NCBI RefSeq assembly: GCF_007845675.1
Contig: NZ_VOBR01000048.1
Coordinates: 1 to 37,215, forward strand
Direction of reading: 5' to 3'
DNA from: Lentzea tibetensis
GTDB taxonomy: Bacteria; Actinomycetota; Actinomycetes; Mycobacteriales; Pseudonocardiaceae
Length of the DNA: 37,215 nt
A model generated the notes under the pieces. That model had not been told where the DNA came from, ran no database searches, and saw only the letters and a program-made list of their open reading frames with translations. The first letter of the stretch is position 1. Every line of letters starts with the position of its first letter. The position numbers and the translations under genes were made by a program. This document shows positions 8,752 to 17,665 of the stretch, piece by piece.

Positions 8752-10560
8752 TTACAGGTCGAGCGTCCAGCTGTCGATGTTGCCGGTGTCGAGGAAGGCC
8801 TTGTCACTGGCCCGCAACGTCCACGTGCCGTTGGCCGCCTCCGACGACAGGTTCACGGTGTAGGTCTCGTGAATGTCGTTGGCGGAACCACCGGTGCGGT
8901 TGTGCAGGTTGTAGACGGTGCCGTCCGGCGCCACCAGGTCGACGACCAGGTCACCCTTCCAGGTGTGGATGATGTCGACCTTGACCGAGGCGGTCGCGGA
9001 GCCGTTGCCGGAGCAGCCGGAGATCGCGATCGGCGAGGACGCCGTGCCGAGGTCGGGGATGTTGAAGTTGGCGTCGTTGGTCTTGGCGGCGCAGCCGGTG
9101 CCGACCGGGTTGACCGTCCAGCTGAACGACGCGCTGCCGGTCTTGCCCGCGCTGTCGGTCACCGTGGCGGTCACGGTGGACGTGCCCGCCGTGGTGGGCG
9201 TGCCGCTGATCAGGCCGGACGACGACGCCGACAGGCCGGCCGGGAGGCCGGTGACGGACCACGTGTACGGCGAGGTGCCGCCGGTGGCGGCCAGCTGCAG
9301 GCTCACCGCGGAGCCGACCGTGCTCGTCTGGGCACCGGGGTTGGTGACCGACGGGTTGCCCGGCTGGGTGCCGCTCGGGTTCGTGAACAGCAGGCGGTTC
9401 GGCGAGCCGGTGCCGGGGTTGGTGACCTTGTTCGCGGTGGACGCGGCGAACAGACCCGCAGCCACCTGCGCCGGGGTGTCAGTCCGGTGAGTTTCCAGCC
9501 ACAGCGCTGCGGCGCCCGCGACGTGGGGGGTCGCCATCGACGTGCCGCTGATGGTGTTGGTGGCGGTGTCGTTGGTGTTCCACGAGGACGTGATGCCCTC
9601 ACCCGGCGCGAAGATGTCCGTGCAGGTGCCGAAGTTCGAGAACGAGGCACGGGTGTCGGTGCGGGTCGACGCGTTCACCGTGATCGCCTCGGTCACGCGG
9701 GCCGGGGACGTGGTGCACGCGTCGGTGTTCGAGTTGCCCGAGGCGATGGCGTAGGTGATGCCGGCCGCGATGGAACGGCGGACCGCCGAGTCCAGGGTGG
9801 CGTCCGCGCCGCCGCCGAGCGACATGTTGGCGACCGCAGGCTTCACGGCGTTCGCGGTCACCCAGTCGATGCCGCCGACGACGCCGGCGGTGGTGCCGGA
9901 GCCCTGGCAGTTCAGCACCTTGACGGCGACGACCTTGGCCGCCTTCGCGAGGCCGTACTGCGAGCCTCCGATGTTGCCCGCCACGTGCGTGCCGTGGCCG
10001 TGGCAGTCGCTGTTGTTGCCGTCACCCGAGGTGTTGGTGCCCCAGGTGGCGCGGCCGCCGAACGTCTGGTGCGTGGTGCGCACACCGGTGTCGATGACGT
10101 ACGCGGTGACGCTGCTGGCGGTCGTGTCGTAGGTGTAGCTGTTGCTCAGCGGCAGGTCCCGCTGGTCGACGCGGTCCAGACCCCACGACGGCGGGTTCTG
10201 CTGCGTGTCGAGCAGCTTCACCTCGGCGTCCTGCTGGACGAACGCGACGCGCGGGTCCGCGGCCAGGCGGGCGGCCTGTGCCGCGTTCATCTTCACCGAG
10301 AAGCCGGTCAGCGCGTGCTGCCAGACGGCACCGACCTGGCCGCCGTACTTCTTGGTGAGGTCGCGGGACGTCTGGGGTGCGGCGGCCCTCGACACCGACA
10401 CCTCGTTCAGTCCCACGATGTAGCTGTCCGCGACTCGGTCGGCGCGATCAGCGCCGAGGATCGTCCCGGTCAGGTCCTGTGCGGATGCGGCGGGAACAAC
10501 AGCGGCAGCGAGCGTTACGGCAGCCGCTGCGGCCAATCCCATACCGACGATTCTTCGCAT
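8752..10560 (-). CDS. Secreted subtilisin-like serine protease (S8) with P domain
   Basis: 602 residues. Signal peptide 1-27 (MRRIVGMG to ASA), then an I9-type inhibitor prodomain (about 45-117). The proteinase K/aqualysin-type catalytic domain has Asp157 in VIDTGV, His189 in DCHGHGTHVAG, Asn276 in ASGNSN and Ser341 in GTSMATPH. An Ig-like He_PIG-type domain (about 402-482) and a C-terminal P/proprotein-convertase domain (about 485-602, with HTWKGDLVVDL) follow. It is an extracellular endopeptidase made as a self-processed zymogen. A purine-rich ribosome binding site (GGGAG) lies about 12 nt before the ATG. Convergent with mshC, divergent from the lipoprotein gene. Confidence 0.95.
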   Translation of the reverse strand: MRRIVGMGLAAAAAVTLAAAVVPAASAQDLTGTILGADRADRVADSYIVGLNEVSVSRAAAPQTSRDLTKKYGGQVGAVWQHALTGFSVKMNAAQAARLAADPRVAFVQQDAEVKLLDTQQNPPSWGLDRVDQRDLPLSNSYTYDTTASSVTAYVIDTGVRTTHQTFGGRATWGTNTSGDGNNSDCHGHGTHVAGNIGGSQYGLAKAAKVVAVKVLNCQGSGTTAGVVGGIDWVTANAVKPAVANMSLGGGADATLDSAVRRSIAAGITYAIASGNSNTDACTTSPARVTEAITVNASTRTDTRASFSNFGTCTDIFAPGEGITSSWNTNDTATNTISGTSMATPHVAGAAALWLETHRTDTPAQVAAGLFAASTANKVTNPGTGSPNRLLFTNPSGTQPGNPSVTNPGAQTSTVGSAVSLQLAATGGTSPYTWSVTGLPAGLSASSSGLISGTPTTAGTSTVTATVTDSAGKTGSASFSWTVNPVGTGCAAKTNDANFNIPDLGTASSPIAISGCSGNGSATASVKVDIIHTWKGDLVVDLVAPDGTVYNLHNRTGGSANDIHETYTVNLSSEAANGTWTLRASDKAFLDTGNIDSWTLDL

Positions 10561-10676
10561 GGCAGGGTTTCTCCCTCGTGCAGGGAATCAGGGAGTTCTG
10601 AAACTAACCCCTGGACCGATGCCGGAGCGATACTGTCGAGAAAGGACATTCAACTGTTGCGCTGCTTGGGGGAACT

Positions 10677-11285
10677 GTGCTGCGGGTGTTCGGGGTAATT
10701 CTGGCCCTGGCTACTCTGTGTGGGTGTGGGGTCCTCGCTGGCCCCAGGCCGAATCTTGCAGACCCCGCAACCGTCGTTGTGCCTGGTCAACCCCCTGATC
10801 GTCCGGAAACCTTGACAGAATTGGAAGTTCCGGGTGAACGAATGCCCGGCGCCGAGGAACGATTGCGCGCGGCCGTGGGTGCAATCGCTCCCACGCTGAA
10901 GATCGATCGAACGGCTTCCGCGATGTCCGGTGAATCCCGATTCGTCGCCGCACTCGTCGGCGACGGATCCGGGGGATTCGGTGTCGTGACACTCGCGTGG
11001 GAGGTTCCGCCGTTCACCCAGTCCGAGATCGCGTGCGGCAAGTCGCCGGACTGCCGCGCCGAGATCCGGCCGGACGGTTCGGGAGTCGTGATCATCGAGC
11101 GCGCGGGCTACGGGTCGGTCGAGCGCTACCGGGCGGACGGGATCCAGGAGCGGTGGGTGACCGCTGAGAACGAGCCCGAGGCGGTCGGTGCGCGGTTCTG
11201 GACCGGAGGACCGGGGCTCGGCGAGGCGCCGCTGACGGTCGCCCAACTGATCACGCTGGCCGATGATCCCGCCCTCGTCGAGTGA
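10677..11285 (+). CDS. Putative lipoprotein of unknown function
   Basis: 202 residues from a GTG at 10677, with a G-rich ribosome binding site just upstream (GGGGGA, 10668-10673). The N-terminus is a lipoprotein signal: MLRVFGVILALAT then LCGC, giving lipidated Cys at about residue 17. The remainder is soluble, acidic, and has two further cysteines close together (IACGKSPDCRAE), probably a disulfide. I recognise no family. A TACTGT at 10631-10636 could be its -10 box. It lies between two secreted proteases, divergent from the subtilase and 286 bp upstream of the S1 protease. That gap (11286-11571) has no gene I can support; it holds an A/T-richer patch at about 11297-11350 where a promoter for the S1 protease gene would fit. 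Confidence 0.75.
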   Translation: MLRVFGVILALATLCGCGVLAGPRPNLADPATVVVPGQPPDRPETLTELEVPGERMPGAEERLRAAVGAIAPTLKIDRTASAMSGESRFVAALVGDGSGGFGVVTLAWEVPPFTQSEIACGKSPDCRAEIRPDGSGVVIIERAGYGSVERYRADGIQERWVTAENEPEAVGARFWTGGPGLGEAPLTVAQLITLADDPALVE

Positions 11286-11571
11286 CGCTGAGTCACTGAA
11301 ATAGGCACGGGAGATACATCAAGTAGTCCTATAGCACGAGAAAAATCGACGTCTACCCGTCGATCGGCCCTAGCCATGTGACGGCACGACTGCTTAGCGT
11401 CACCCACACGGAGGATCGAACTGATCGGGCAGTTCGACCGCTGGGGACGCCTGTTCGTCTGGTGTCGTGCGGACCACGTAGCGGCGTGGTCGATCTCCTC
11501 ATCGCGGTTGTCCTGCCCGGCGTTACAGGCGGTTCTCCGACCCTGCAGCCGAAGGAAGAGGAGAAGTGCCT

Positions 11572-12669
11572 ATGAAGCGCATGGGTGTCGCGGTCGTCGC
11601 CGTGTTGGCGGCCGGTGCATATGCGACGGCAACCCCTGCCGCCGTCGCCGAACCGTCCGCCGACCTGCTCGCCGCCGTCCAGCGCGACCTCGGGCTGAAC
11701 CCGCAGCAGGCTGCGGAGAGGTTCCGTCAGGAGAGCAAGGCCGCTGTCCTGCAGCACGTCGTCAAGGGCCTCGCGGGCGAGCAGTTCGCCGGGGCGTGGT
11801 TCGACGCGGCGAGCGGCAAGCTGGTGGTCGGTGTGACGGACGCGGCGAAGGCGGCCGCGCTGCGCAACCTCGGCACCGAGCCGAAGGTCGTGGCGCACAC
11901 GGCACAGGAGCTCGACGCCGCGAAGGCCGAGTTGGACGGTGCCGGCAAGGCGCCTGCCTCGGTCACCAGCTGGTTCGTCGACGAGGCTGCGAACATCGTG
12001 ACGGTGAACGTCAAGCGCGGCCAGGCCGACACCGCGAAGTCCTTCGTGGACGGTGCGGGCCCGCTGGTTCGCGTGGTGGAGACCGACGACGCGCCCAAGC
12101 TGTTCAAGGACATCCGGGGCGGCGACGCGTACTACATCAACAACGCGGGTCGCTGCTCGATCGGGTTCGCGGTGGAGGGCGGGTTCGTGTCCGCCGGTCA
12201 CTGCGGCTCGCCCGGTGACTCGGTGGCCGGTGTCGACCGGACGCCGCTCGGCGAGTTCGAGGAGTCTTCCTTCCCCGGCAACGACTACTCCTGGGTGCGG
12301 TCGAACTCCTCGTGGACGCCGACGGCGAAGGTGAACCACTACGGCGGCGCCGACGTCATCGTCAGCGGTTCCACCGAGGCCGCGGTCGGTGCCTCGATCT
12401 GCCGTTCCGGCTCGACGACGGGCTGGCACTGCGGCACGGTCGGCGCGAAGAACCAGACCGTGAACTACCAGGAGGGCTCGGTCAGCGGACTCACCCGCAC
12501 GAACGTGTGCGCGGAGCCCGGTGACTCGGGTGGCTCGTGGGTCAGCGGCACGCAGGCGCAGGGCGTCACGTCCGGCGGATCGGGCAACTGCACCAGCGGT
12601 GGCACGACGTTCTTCCAGCCGGTCAACGAGATCCTGTCCACGTACAACCTGACCCTGATCACGGGCTGA
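11572..12669 (+). CDS. Secreted streptogrisin/alpha-lytic-type serine protease (S1)
   Basis: 365 residues from the ATG at 11572, chosen over a GTG at 11566 because AGGAG (11559-11563) sits 8 nt before the ATG. Signal peptide 1-26, then an alpha-lytic-protease-type prodomain (about 27-178) that normally chaperones folding and is removed by self-cleavage. The mature chymotrypsin-fold domain starts about residue 180. The triad is His210 in SAGHC, Asp238 in GNDYSW and Ser319 in PGDSGGSW. Six cysteines (195, 211, 277, 287, 313, 340) fit the three disulfides of streptogrisins. No C-terminal binding domain is present. It is extracellular, probably nutritional. A 21-bp hairpin follows it. Confidence 0.95.
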   Translation: MKRMGVAVVAVLAAGAYATATPAAVAEPSADLLAAVQRDLGLNPQQAAERFRQESKAAVLQHVVKGLAGEQFAGAWFDAASGKLVVGVTDAAKAAALRNLGTEPKVVAHTAQELDAAKAELDGAGKAPASVTSWFVDEAANIVTVNVKRGQADTAKSFVDGAGPLVRVVETDDAPKLFKDIRGGDAYYINNAGRCSIGFAVEGGFVSAGHCGSPGDSVAGVDRTPLGEFEESSFPGNDYSWVRSNSSWTPTAKVNHYGGADVIVSGSTEAAVGASICRSGSTTGWHCGTVGAKNQTVNYQEGSVSGLTRTNVCAEPGDSGGSWVSGTQAQGVTSGGSGNCTSGGTTFFQPVNEILSTYNLTLITG

Positions 12670-12674
12670 GGTTG

Positions 12675-12721
12675 ATGAGGGGAGCTTTCATCAACCTCAC
12701 GTTGATGAAAGCTCCCCTCAT
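12675..12721. terminator. Perfect 21-bp hairpin between convergent genes
   Basis: Arms 12675-12695 and 12701-12721 are perfect reverse complements with a 5-nt loop, lying 5 bp from each flanking stop codon (S1 protease + and regulator -). It has no T-tract. Its base resembles GAGGGGAGC, only superficially like the GAGGGGCTC arm of the terminal palindromes. Confidence 0.75.
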
Positions 12722-12726
12722 GAAGA

Positions 12727-13224
12727 TCAGCCGTCCTGGTTCGCCAGCCACTTGTCGCGGTGGGCGTGCCAGCGTTCGAGCATGCTGGGCAGCTCGGAGT
12801 GCATGAACTGGAAGAACTCGAGCGACTCGCCGAGCCTGATCCCGGCTCTGGACTTCGCCCCGACGGCCGCGATGCCCTCCCGGAGGGTCTCCTCCCAGAG
12901 CTTCCACATCTGCTCCTTGCGGATCGAAGCCTCGTACCAGGCGTCGTCGCGCATCCGGTAGTAGTCACGCCGTGAGCCGGGCTCACGCTCGCGGGTGACC
13001 AGGTTGACCTGACTGAGGTAGCGCACCGCTCCGGACACCGCTGCTGGGCTGATCTGCAGCGACTCCGCGATCTCGGCCGCGTTGAGCCGTCCGGAGTCCG
13101 TGGCGAGCAGCGCGGCGAGAATGCGCGCGGGCATGCGGGCCATGCCTGCGTCGGCCATGGCGGCACCGAACCGTTCGACGAACTGGCTCACTGCCTGTTG
13201 GTCACGCTCTGTCACCTGTGTCAC
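12727..13224 (-). CDS. GbsR/MarR-family transcriptional regulator
   Basis: About 165 residues from the GTG at 13224. A winged helix-turn-helix (ILAALLATDSGRLNAAEIAESLQ then ISPAAVSGAVRYLSQ, about 35-75) is followed by a charged helical C-terminal region, as in the GbsR subgroup that commonly regulates adjacent exporters. The start is uncertain: the frame is open to a TTG at 13260, but the GTG at 13224 has GGAAGAG about 11 nt upstream, and a GTG at 13215 is also possible. Divergent from the ABC exporter genes with a dyad in between, so it most likely represses that operon in response to an exported compound. Confidence 0.85.
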   Translation of the reverse strand: MTQVTERDQQAVSQFVERFGAAMADAGMARMPARILAALLATDSGRLNAAEIAESLQISPAAVSGAVRYLSQVNLVTREREPGSRRDYYRMRDDAWYEASIRKEQMWKLWEETLREGIAAVGAKSRAGIRLGESLEFFQFMHSELPSMLERWHAHRDKWLANQDG

Positions 13225-13271
13225 CGCCGCATCATCTCTTCCGCTCCCCCGAACGAGCAATATTTACGTAC

Positions 13272-13300
13272 TTCACGAAGTTGTGAAAGAAGTGTAGCTT
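13272..13300 (+). promoter_or_regulatory. Exporter promoter with overlapping dyad operator
   Basis: TTCACG (13272-13277), a 17-bp spacer and TAGCTT (13295-13300) precede the ATG at 13307 by exactly 6 nt, suggesting a leaderless transcript. The inverted repeat TTCAC-N6-GTGAA (13272-13287) covers the -35 box, the right place for repression by the divergent GbsR-like regulator. Confidence 0.55.
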
Positions 13301-13306
13301 ACGGCC

Positions 13307-14194
13307 ATGACATACGCGATATCCGTGTCGGACCTGGTCAAGACCTTCGGTCCGACGCGTGCACTGGACGGGCTCGACCTGACCGTCCGGACCGGTGAGG
13401 TGCACGGCTTCCTCGGCCCCAACGGCGCGGGCAAGTCCACCACGATCCGGGTTCTGCTGGGCCTGCTGCGGGCCGACTCCGGCACCGCGCGGCTGCTCGA
13501 CGGCGACCCGTGGCGGGACACCGCCGCGCTGCACCGCCGGCTCGCCTACGTCCCCGGCGACGTCAACCTCTGGCCGAACCTGACCGGTGGCGAGGTGATC
13601 GACCTGCTCGGCAGGCTGCGTGGCGGCCTGAACGAGAAGCGGCGCGCCGACCTGCTGGAGCGCTTCGAGCTCGACCCGCGCAAGAAGGGCCGCACCTACT
13701 CGAAGGGCAACCGGCAGAAGGTGGCGGTCGTCGCGGCGCTCTCGTCCGACGTCGAGCTGCTCGTGCTCGACGAGCCGACGTCCGGGCTGGACCCGTTGAT
13801 GGAGGCCGTCTTCCAGGAGTGCATCAACGAGGAGCGCGAGCGCGGCCGCACCGTGCTGCTCTCCAGTCACATCCTGGCCGAGGTCGAGGCGCTGTGCGAC
13901 CGGGTGAGCATCATCCGCACCGGCAAGATCGTCGAGACCGGCACGATGGCCGAGCTGCGGCACCTGACCCGCACCAGCATCGCCGCCGAGCTCGCGTCCC
14001 CGCCGAACGGCATCGCGAACCTGCCCGGCGTCCACGACCTGAAGGCCGAGGGCAACCGGGTCCGGTTCGAGGTCGACTCGGACAAGCTCGACGCCGTGCT
14101 CAAGCAGCTCGTCGACTCCGGCGTGCGCACGCTCACCAGCCAGCCGCCGACGCTCGAAGAGCTGTTCCTGCGCCACTACGAGGACGCGAAATGA
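13307..14194 (+). CDS. ABC-2 type exporter, ATP-binding subunit
   Basis: 295 residues. Walker [10 protein letters not shown] (about 38-46), a signature region in the variant YSKGNRQK (typical of this exporter subgroup in place of LSGGQ), Walker [14 protein letters not shown] and the switch His in SSHILAE are all present. A C-terminal extension of about 80 residues is as in DrrA-like subunits. It powers export by the permease encoded next, with which it shares a 4-bp ATGA start/stop overlap, implying translational coupling. Likely substrates are drugs, antibiotics or lipids; the sequence does not decide. Confidence 0.93.
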   Translation: MTYAISVSDLVKTFGPTRALDGLDLTVRTGEVHGFLGPNGAGKSTTIRVLLGLLRADSGTARLLDGDPWRDTAALHRRLAYVPGDVNLWPNLTGGEVIDLLGRLRGGLNEKRRADLLERFELDPRKKGRTYSKGNRQKVAVVAALSSDVELLVLDEPTSGLDPLMEAVFQECINEERERGRTVLLSSHILAEVEALCDRVSIIRTGKIVETGTMAELRHLTRTSIAAELASPPNGIANLPGVHDLKAEGNRVRFEVDSDKLDAVLKQLVDSGVRTLTSQPPTLEELFLRHYEDAK

Positions 14195-15786
14195 TCGGCA
14201 CCTGGAACCTCGTGCGGCTCGCGCTGCGCCGCGACCGGATCATCCTGCCGGTCTGGATCATCGCGATCGTCGGCATCACGTTGTCCACGGCGACGGCGCT
14301 CGAGGAGCTCTACCCGGTGGGGCAGGCGAGGCAGCAGCTGTCGCTGACGGCCAACACCAACCCCGCGTTCCTCGCCATGCTCGGCCCGCTGCGCGACGCG
14401 CACACGCTCGGCGGCCTGCTCGCCTGGCGCTGGGGCCTGCTCGCGGCGCTCGCCGCGGGCGTGATGAGCATGCTGCTGGTCACCCGGCACACCCGTGCCG
14501 AGGAAGAGGCCGGACGGCTGGAGCTCATCGGCTCCACCGTCGTCGGCAGGCACGCGCCGCTCGCGGCCGCCGTCCTCACGGCGTTCGGGGCGAACGTCCT
14601 GATCGGCGGCCTGATCGTGGCCCTGCTGCTGGGCAAGGGCCTGCCCGCCGAGGGTGCGATCGCGTTCGCGTCGTCGATCACCGTGACCGGCTGGGCGTTC
14701 ACCGCGGTCAGCGCGTTCACCGCGCAGCTGTCCGAGAACTCCCGCACCGCCAACAGCATGGCCGGTGCCGTCGTCGCGGGCACCTACCTGGTGCGCGCCG
14801 CCGGTGACTCGGCGGGGGACAGCGGCCCGACCTGGCTCACCTGGCTGTCGCCGCTCGGCTGGGCCGAGCAGGTGCACGCGTTCGCCGGTGACCGCTACTG
14901 GGTGTTCGCGCTTCCGCTCGCGCTCGTCGTCGTGCTGCTCACGACGTCCGCGGTGATCGTCACGAAGCGCGACGTCGGCCTCGGCCTGCTGCCGACCCGG
15001 CTCGGCTCCGCACGCGGCGCCCCGTCGCTGCGCAGCCCGTTCGGGCTGGCGTGGCGGCTGCAGCGCGGCTCGCTGATCGGCTGGACGGCCGGGTTGTTCC
15101 TCCTCGGCGTCGTCTACGGCAGCATCGCGCAGGCGGTCGGGGACATGGTCAACGACAACCCGTTGATGAAGAAGGTGATCAGCGCGATCGGCGGCTCGGG
15201 CGGCCTGATCGACATCTACCTGGCGACGATCTTCGGGATGATCGGCATGATCTCGTCGATCTACCTGGTGCAGGCCACCCTGCGGCTGCGCTCGGAGGAG
15301 ACGTCGTTCCGCGCCGAGCCGCTGCTCGCGACTCCCGTGAGCAGGCCGGCGTGGGTGGCGAGCCACTTCCTGTTCGCGATCGTCGGCGGCGCGCTGGTGC
15401 TCGGGGCCGCAGGGCTCGGCGTCGGGCTCACGCACGGCCTGCGCGAGGGCGACGTCGGCGGCATCCTGCCGCGCATGCTCGGCGCGGCGCTGGCCCAGCT
15501 GCCCGCCGCGTGGGTCGTCGCCGGGATCGCGCTGGTGCTGTTCGGGCTGTTCCCGCAGCTCACCGGCGTGACCTGGGGCGTGCTCGGCGCGTGCCTGGTG
15601 CTGACCATGTTCGGGCCGGTGATGAAGCTGCCCCAGCTGCTGATGGACCTGTCGCCGTTCACGCATCTGCCGAAGCTGCCGGGCGCGACCTGGACGGCCG
15701 AGCCGCTGCTGTGGCTGGTCGGCGCGGCACTCGTGCTGGTGGCGGCCGGGTTCGCCGGGTTCCGGAGGCGCGACTTGACCACGTGA
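14191..15786 (+). CDS. ABC-2 type exporter, membrane subunit
   Basis: 531 residues from the ATG at 14191, which overlaps the stop of the ATPase gene. About twelve hydrophobic segments are arranged as two repeats of six, the layout of the large single-chain permeases annotated as exporters of polyketide antibiotics (TnrB-like). The N-terminus is short and basic ([16 protein letters not shown]), and a basic loop follows the sixth helix (around [19 protein letters not shown]). It forms the membrane channel with the preceding ATPase. The next gene starts 47 bp downstream with its own operator. Confidence 0.9.
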   Translation: MIGTWNLVRLALRRDRIILPVWIIAIVGITLSTATALEELYPVGQARQQLSLTANTNPAFLAMLGPLRDAHTLGGLLAWRWGLLAALAAGVMSMLLVTRHTRAEEEAGRLELIGSTVVGRHAPLAAAVLTAFGANVLIGGLIVALLLGKGLPAEGAIAFASSITVTGWAFTAVSAFTAQLSENSRTANSMAGAVVAGTYLVRAAGDSAGDSGPTWLTWLSPLGWAEQVHAFAGDRYWVFALPLALVVVLLTTSAVIVTKRDVGLGLLPTRLGSARGAPSLRSPFGLAWRLQRGSLIGWTAGLFLLGVVYGSIAQAVGDMVNDNPLMKKVISAIGGSGGLIDIYLATIFGMIGMISSIYLVQATLRLRSEETSFRAEPLLATPVSRPAWVASHFLFAIVGGALVLGAAGLGVGLTHGLREGDVGGILPRMLGAALAQLPAAWVVAGIALVLFGLFPQLTGVTWGVLGACLVLTMFGPVMKLPQLLMDLSPFTHLPKLPGATWTAEPLLWLVGAALVLVAAGFAGFRRRDLTT

Positions 15787-15801
15787 CGTCGCGGTGAGAA
15801 T

Positions 15802-15833
15802 CTGAAAGATCCCTTTCGAAAGGACTCTTTCAG
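15802..15833 (+). promoter_or_regulatory. 32-bp dyad ending at the ArsR-type start codon
   Basis: The arms CTGAAAGA (15802-15809) and TCTTTCAG (15826-15833) share their centre with the perfect inner palindrome CCTTTCGAAAGG (15812-15823); 14 of 16 positions pair. The dyad touches the ATG at 15834 and contains the ribosome binding site AAGGA (15820-15824, spacing 9). It is very likely the autoregulatory operator of the adjacent regulator, but as RNA it would also hide the ribosome binding site. Confidence 0.7.
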
Positions 15834-16385
15834 ATGACGCAGCCCCGTCGGATCCGCGACCTGGACGCGCTGAAGGCGCTGACGCACCCGCTGCGCGTCT
15901 CGCTGCTGGACCACTTGCTCGCCGTCGGACCGCAGACGGCGAGCGAGTGCGCGGAGGCGGTCGGCTCGTCGGCGTCGAACTGCAGCTGGCACCTGCGTCA
16001 GCTGGCCAAGTTCGGCTACGTGGAGCGGACCGACGGGACCGACGGGCGGGAACGGCCGTGGCGGTGCACGGAGGTCGGGTTCGAGATCGGCGGGTTCGAC
16101 GACGACCCGGAGGTCCGCAGCCAGCAGGACGCGCTGATGGCGTTGCGGCTCAACGAGGACAACAAGCTCGTCCAGCGGTTCCTCGACGGGCACGAGAAGC
16201 TGCCCCGCGAGTGGCAGCTCGCCTCGACGATGCACGACTACACCGTGAACGTCACGGCCGAGGAGCTGGGCGGACTGCTCGGCATGATCGACGACATCCT
16301 GCGGCCGTTCCTCGTACCGGTGCGCGAGGACGCTCCTGAAGGCGCTCGACCCGCGCACGTCGGCATCAAGGCGTTCCCGAGATGA
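15834..16385 (+). CDS. ArsR-family winged-helix regulator
   Basis: 183 residues. The ArsR-type DNA-binding domain is at about 8-85 (LKALTHPLRVSLLDHL, then recognition region SASNCSWHLRQLAKFGYVER). The C-terminal half is helical and unrecognised, probably the effector or dimerisation domain. No metal-binding cysteine pair is seen: a single Cys in the recognition helix (SNCSWH) and one in SECAEA argue against a classical ArsR/SmtB metal sensor. Its gene overlaps the MFS exporter gene by 4 bp (ATGA), so the two form one unit controlled from the dyad at 15802-15833. Confidence 0.88.
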   Translation: MTQPRRIRDLDALKALTHPLRVSLLDHLLAVGPQTASECAEAVGSSASNCSWHLRQLAKFGYVERTDGTDGRERPWRCTEVGFEIGGFDDDPEVRSQQDALMALRLNEDNKLVQRFLDGHEKLPREWQLASTMHDYTVNVTAEELGGLLGMIDDILRPFLVPVREDAPEGARPAHVGIKAFPR

Positions 16386-17665
16386 GCAGGGCGTTCGTCA
16401 GGCTGTGGATCGCCGGGTTCGTCTCGGAGATCGGCGACTGGCTGCTCCAGGTCGCCATGCCGATCTTCGTCTACCAGCTGACCGGCTCGGTCGGCGCGAC
16501 CGCGACGACGTTCGTCGTGGCACTGCTGCCGAGCCTGGCCCTGTCGCCGCTCGCCGGCGTGCTCGCCGACCGCTGGGACCGGCGCAAGCTCATGATCGCG
16601 GTGAGCCTGCTGCAGGCCGCCGCGTTGCTGCCGCTGCTGCTGGTCGACGGGCCCGCGGACCTGGTGCTGGTCAACGTGGTCACGGCCGCGCAGGCCGGGC
16701 TGGCCGCACTCTTCGAACCGGCCAAGAACGCGTTGCTGCCGACGCTCGTGCCCGCCGACCGCCTCGCCGCGGCCAACGGGTTGATCGGGCTCAACAGCAA
16801 CCTGGCCAGATTGATCGGCGCCTCGCTGGGCGGGATCGTGCTCGGCTACGCGGGGCTGCCGGGCGTGCTGCTCGCGGACGCCGCGTCGTTCGTGCTGGCC
16901 GTGCTGTTCCTGGTGCGCCCGTTCGGCGTGCCGCACGAGGCGCGGGTGCGTCCGCCGGTGTGGCGGGCGTGGCTCGAGGGCCTGCGGGAGATCAGGGATC
17001 GGCGGCCGCTGCGGCGGATGGTGGTGATCGTCGGCCTGATGGCGATGAGCCAGGGCATGTTCGTGGTGCTGTTCGTCGTGTTCGTGACCGAGCGGCTGGG
17101 CGGCGGTGCGGCGGAGACCGGTCTGCTGCGCGGCGTCCAGGCCGTCGGCGGGCTGCTCGGTGGGTTGCTGGTGGGGTTGGTGGCGCGGCGGCTGTCCGCG
17201 CGCCGGATGCTGGGCTGGGCGCTGGTGGTGTTCGGGCTCGTCGCCGCGGCCGGCTGGAACGCGCCGTGGTTCACGACGTTCTTCGGGTTCTTCCTGGCGT
17301 TGTTCGCGGTGGCCGGCGCACCGGGCGTGGTCGCGGGCGCGGGCATGCTGTCGGTGCTGCAGCAGGAGACCGCCGACGAGTCGCGCGGCCGGGTGCTGAG
17401 CAGCTTCTTCAGTCTGTACGACGGGTTTCAGGCACTCGGGATGGTGCTAGCGGCCGTCGTTCCGCTCGGTCTCACCGGTCTGCTCGACGTCCAGGCCGGC
17501 CTCTACGTGCTGGCCGGGCTTCTCGCGCTGCAGCACCGCTGGTGGCACGAGCACGAGCGCCGCGGCGGGAACGACGAACGCGGCGACGGTGCTGGCCTGG
17601 TAGAGCGGCACGAAGGCGAGCGGGGCGACCGCACCCCCGAGGAACCGGAGCGACTGCACCACTGA
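16382..17665 (+). CDS. MFS exporter (EntS/MFS_3 type)
   Basis: 427 residues with about 12 membrane helices. The loop 2-3 motif ADRWDRRKLM matches the G-x-L-x-D-R-x-G-R-R-type MFS signature; the N-terminus MSRAFVRLWIAGFVSEIGDW is typical of the EntS/MFS_3 group of drug or siderophore exporters. It is coupled to the ArsR-type regulator by a 4-bp overlap. Oddity: the last helix ends about residue 388 and is followed by a hydrophilic tail of about 40 residues encoded entirely opposite the 3' end of the convergent MFS gene. The two genes overlap by 219 bp (17447-17665). Confidence 0.9.
   Translation: MSRAFVRLWIAGFVSEIGDWLLQVAMPIFVYQLTGSVGATATTFVVALLPSLALSPLAGVLADRWDRRKLMIAVSLLQAAALLPLLLVDGPADLVLVNVVTAAQAGLAALFEPAKNALLPTLVPADRLAAANGLIGLNSNLARLIGASLGGIVLGYAGLPGVLLADAASFVLAVLFLVRPFGVPHEARVRPPVWRAWLEGLREIRDRRPLRRMVVIVGLMAMSQGMFVVLFVVFVTERLGGGAAETGLLRGVQAVGGLLGGLLVGLVARRLSARRMLGWALVVFGLVAAAGWNAPWFTTFFGFFLALFAVAGAPGVVAGAGMLSVLQQETADESRGRVLSSFFSLYDGFQALGMVLAAVVPLGLTGLLDVQAGLYVLAGLLALQHRWWHEHERRGGNDERGDGAGLVERHEGERGDRTPEEPERLHH

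Noticed and set aside
11378-11575. 65-codon plus-strand frame before the S1 protease gene
   Set aside because: No ribosome binding site or family; it overlaps the protease ribosome binding site and looks like untranslated leader.
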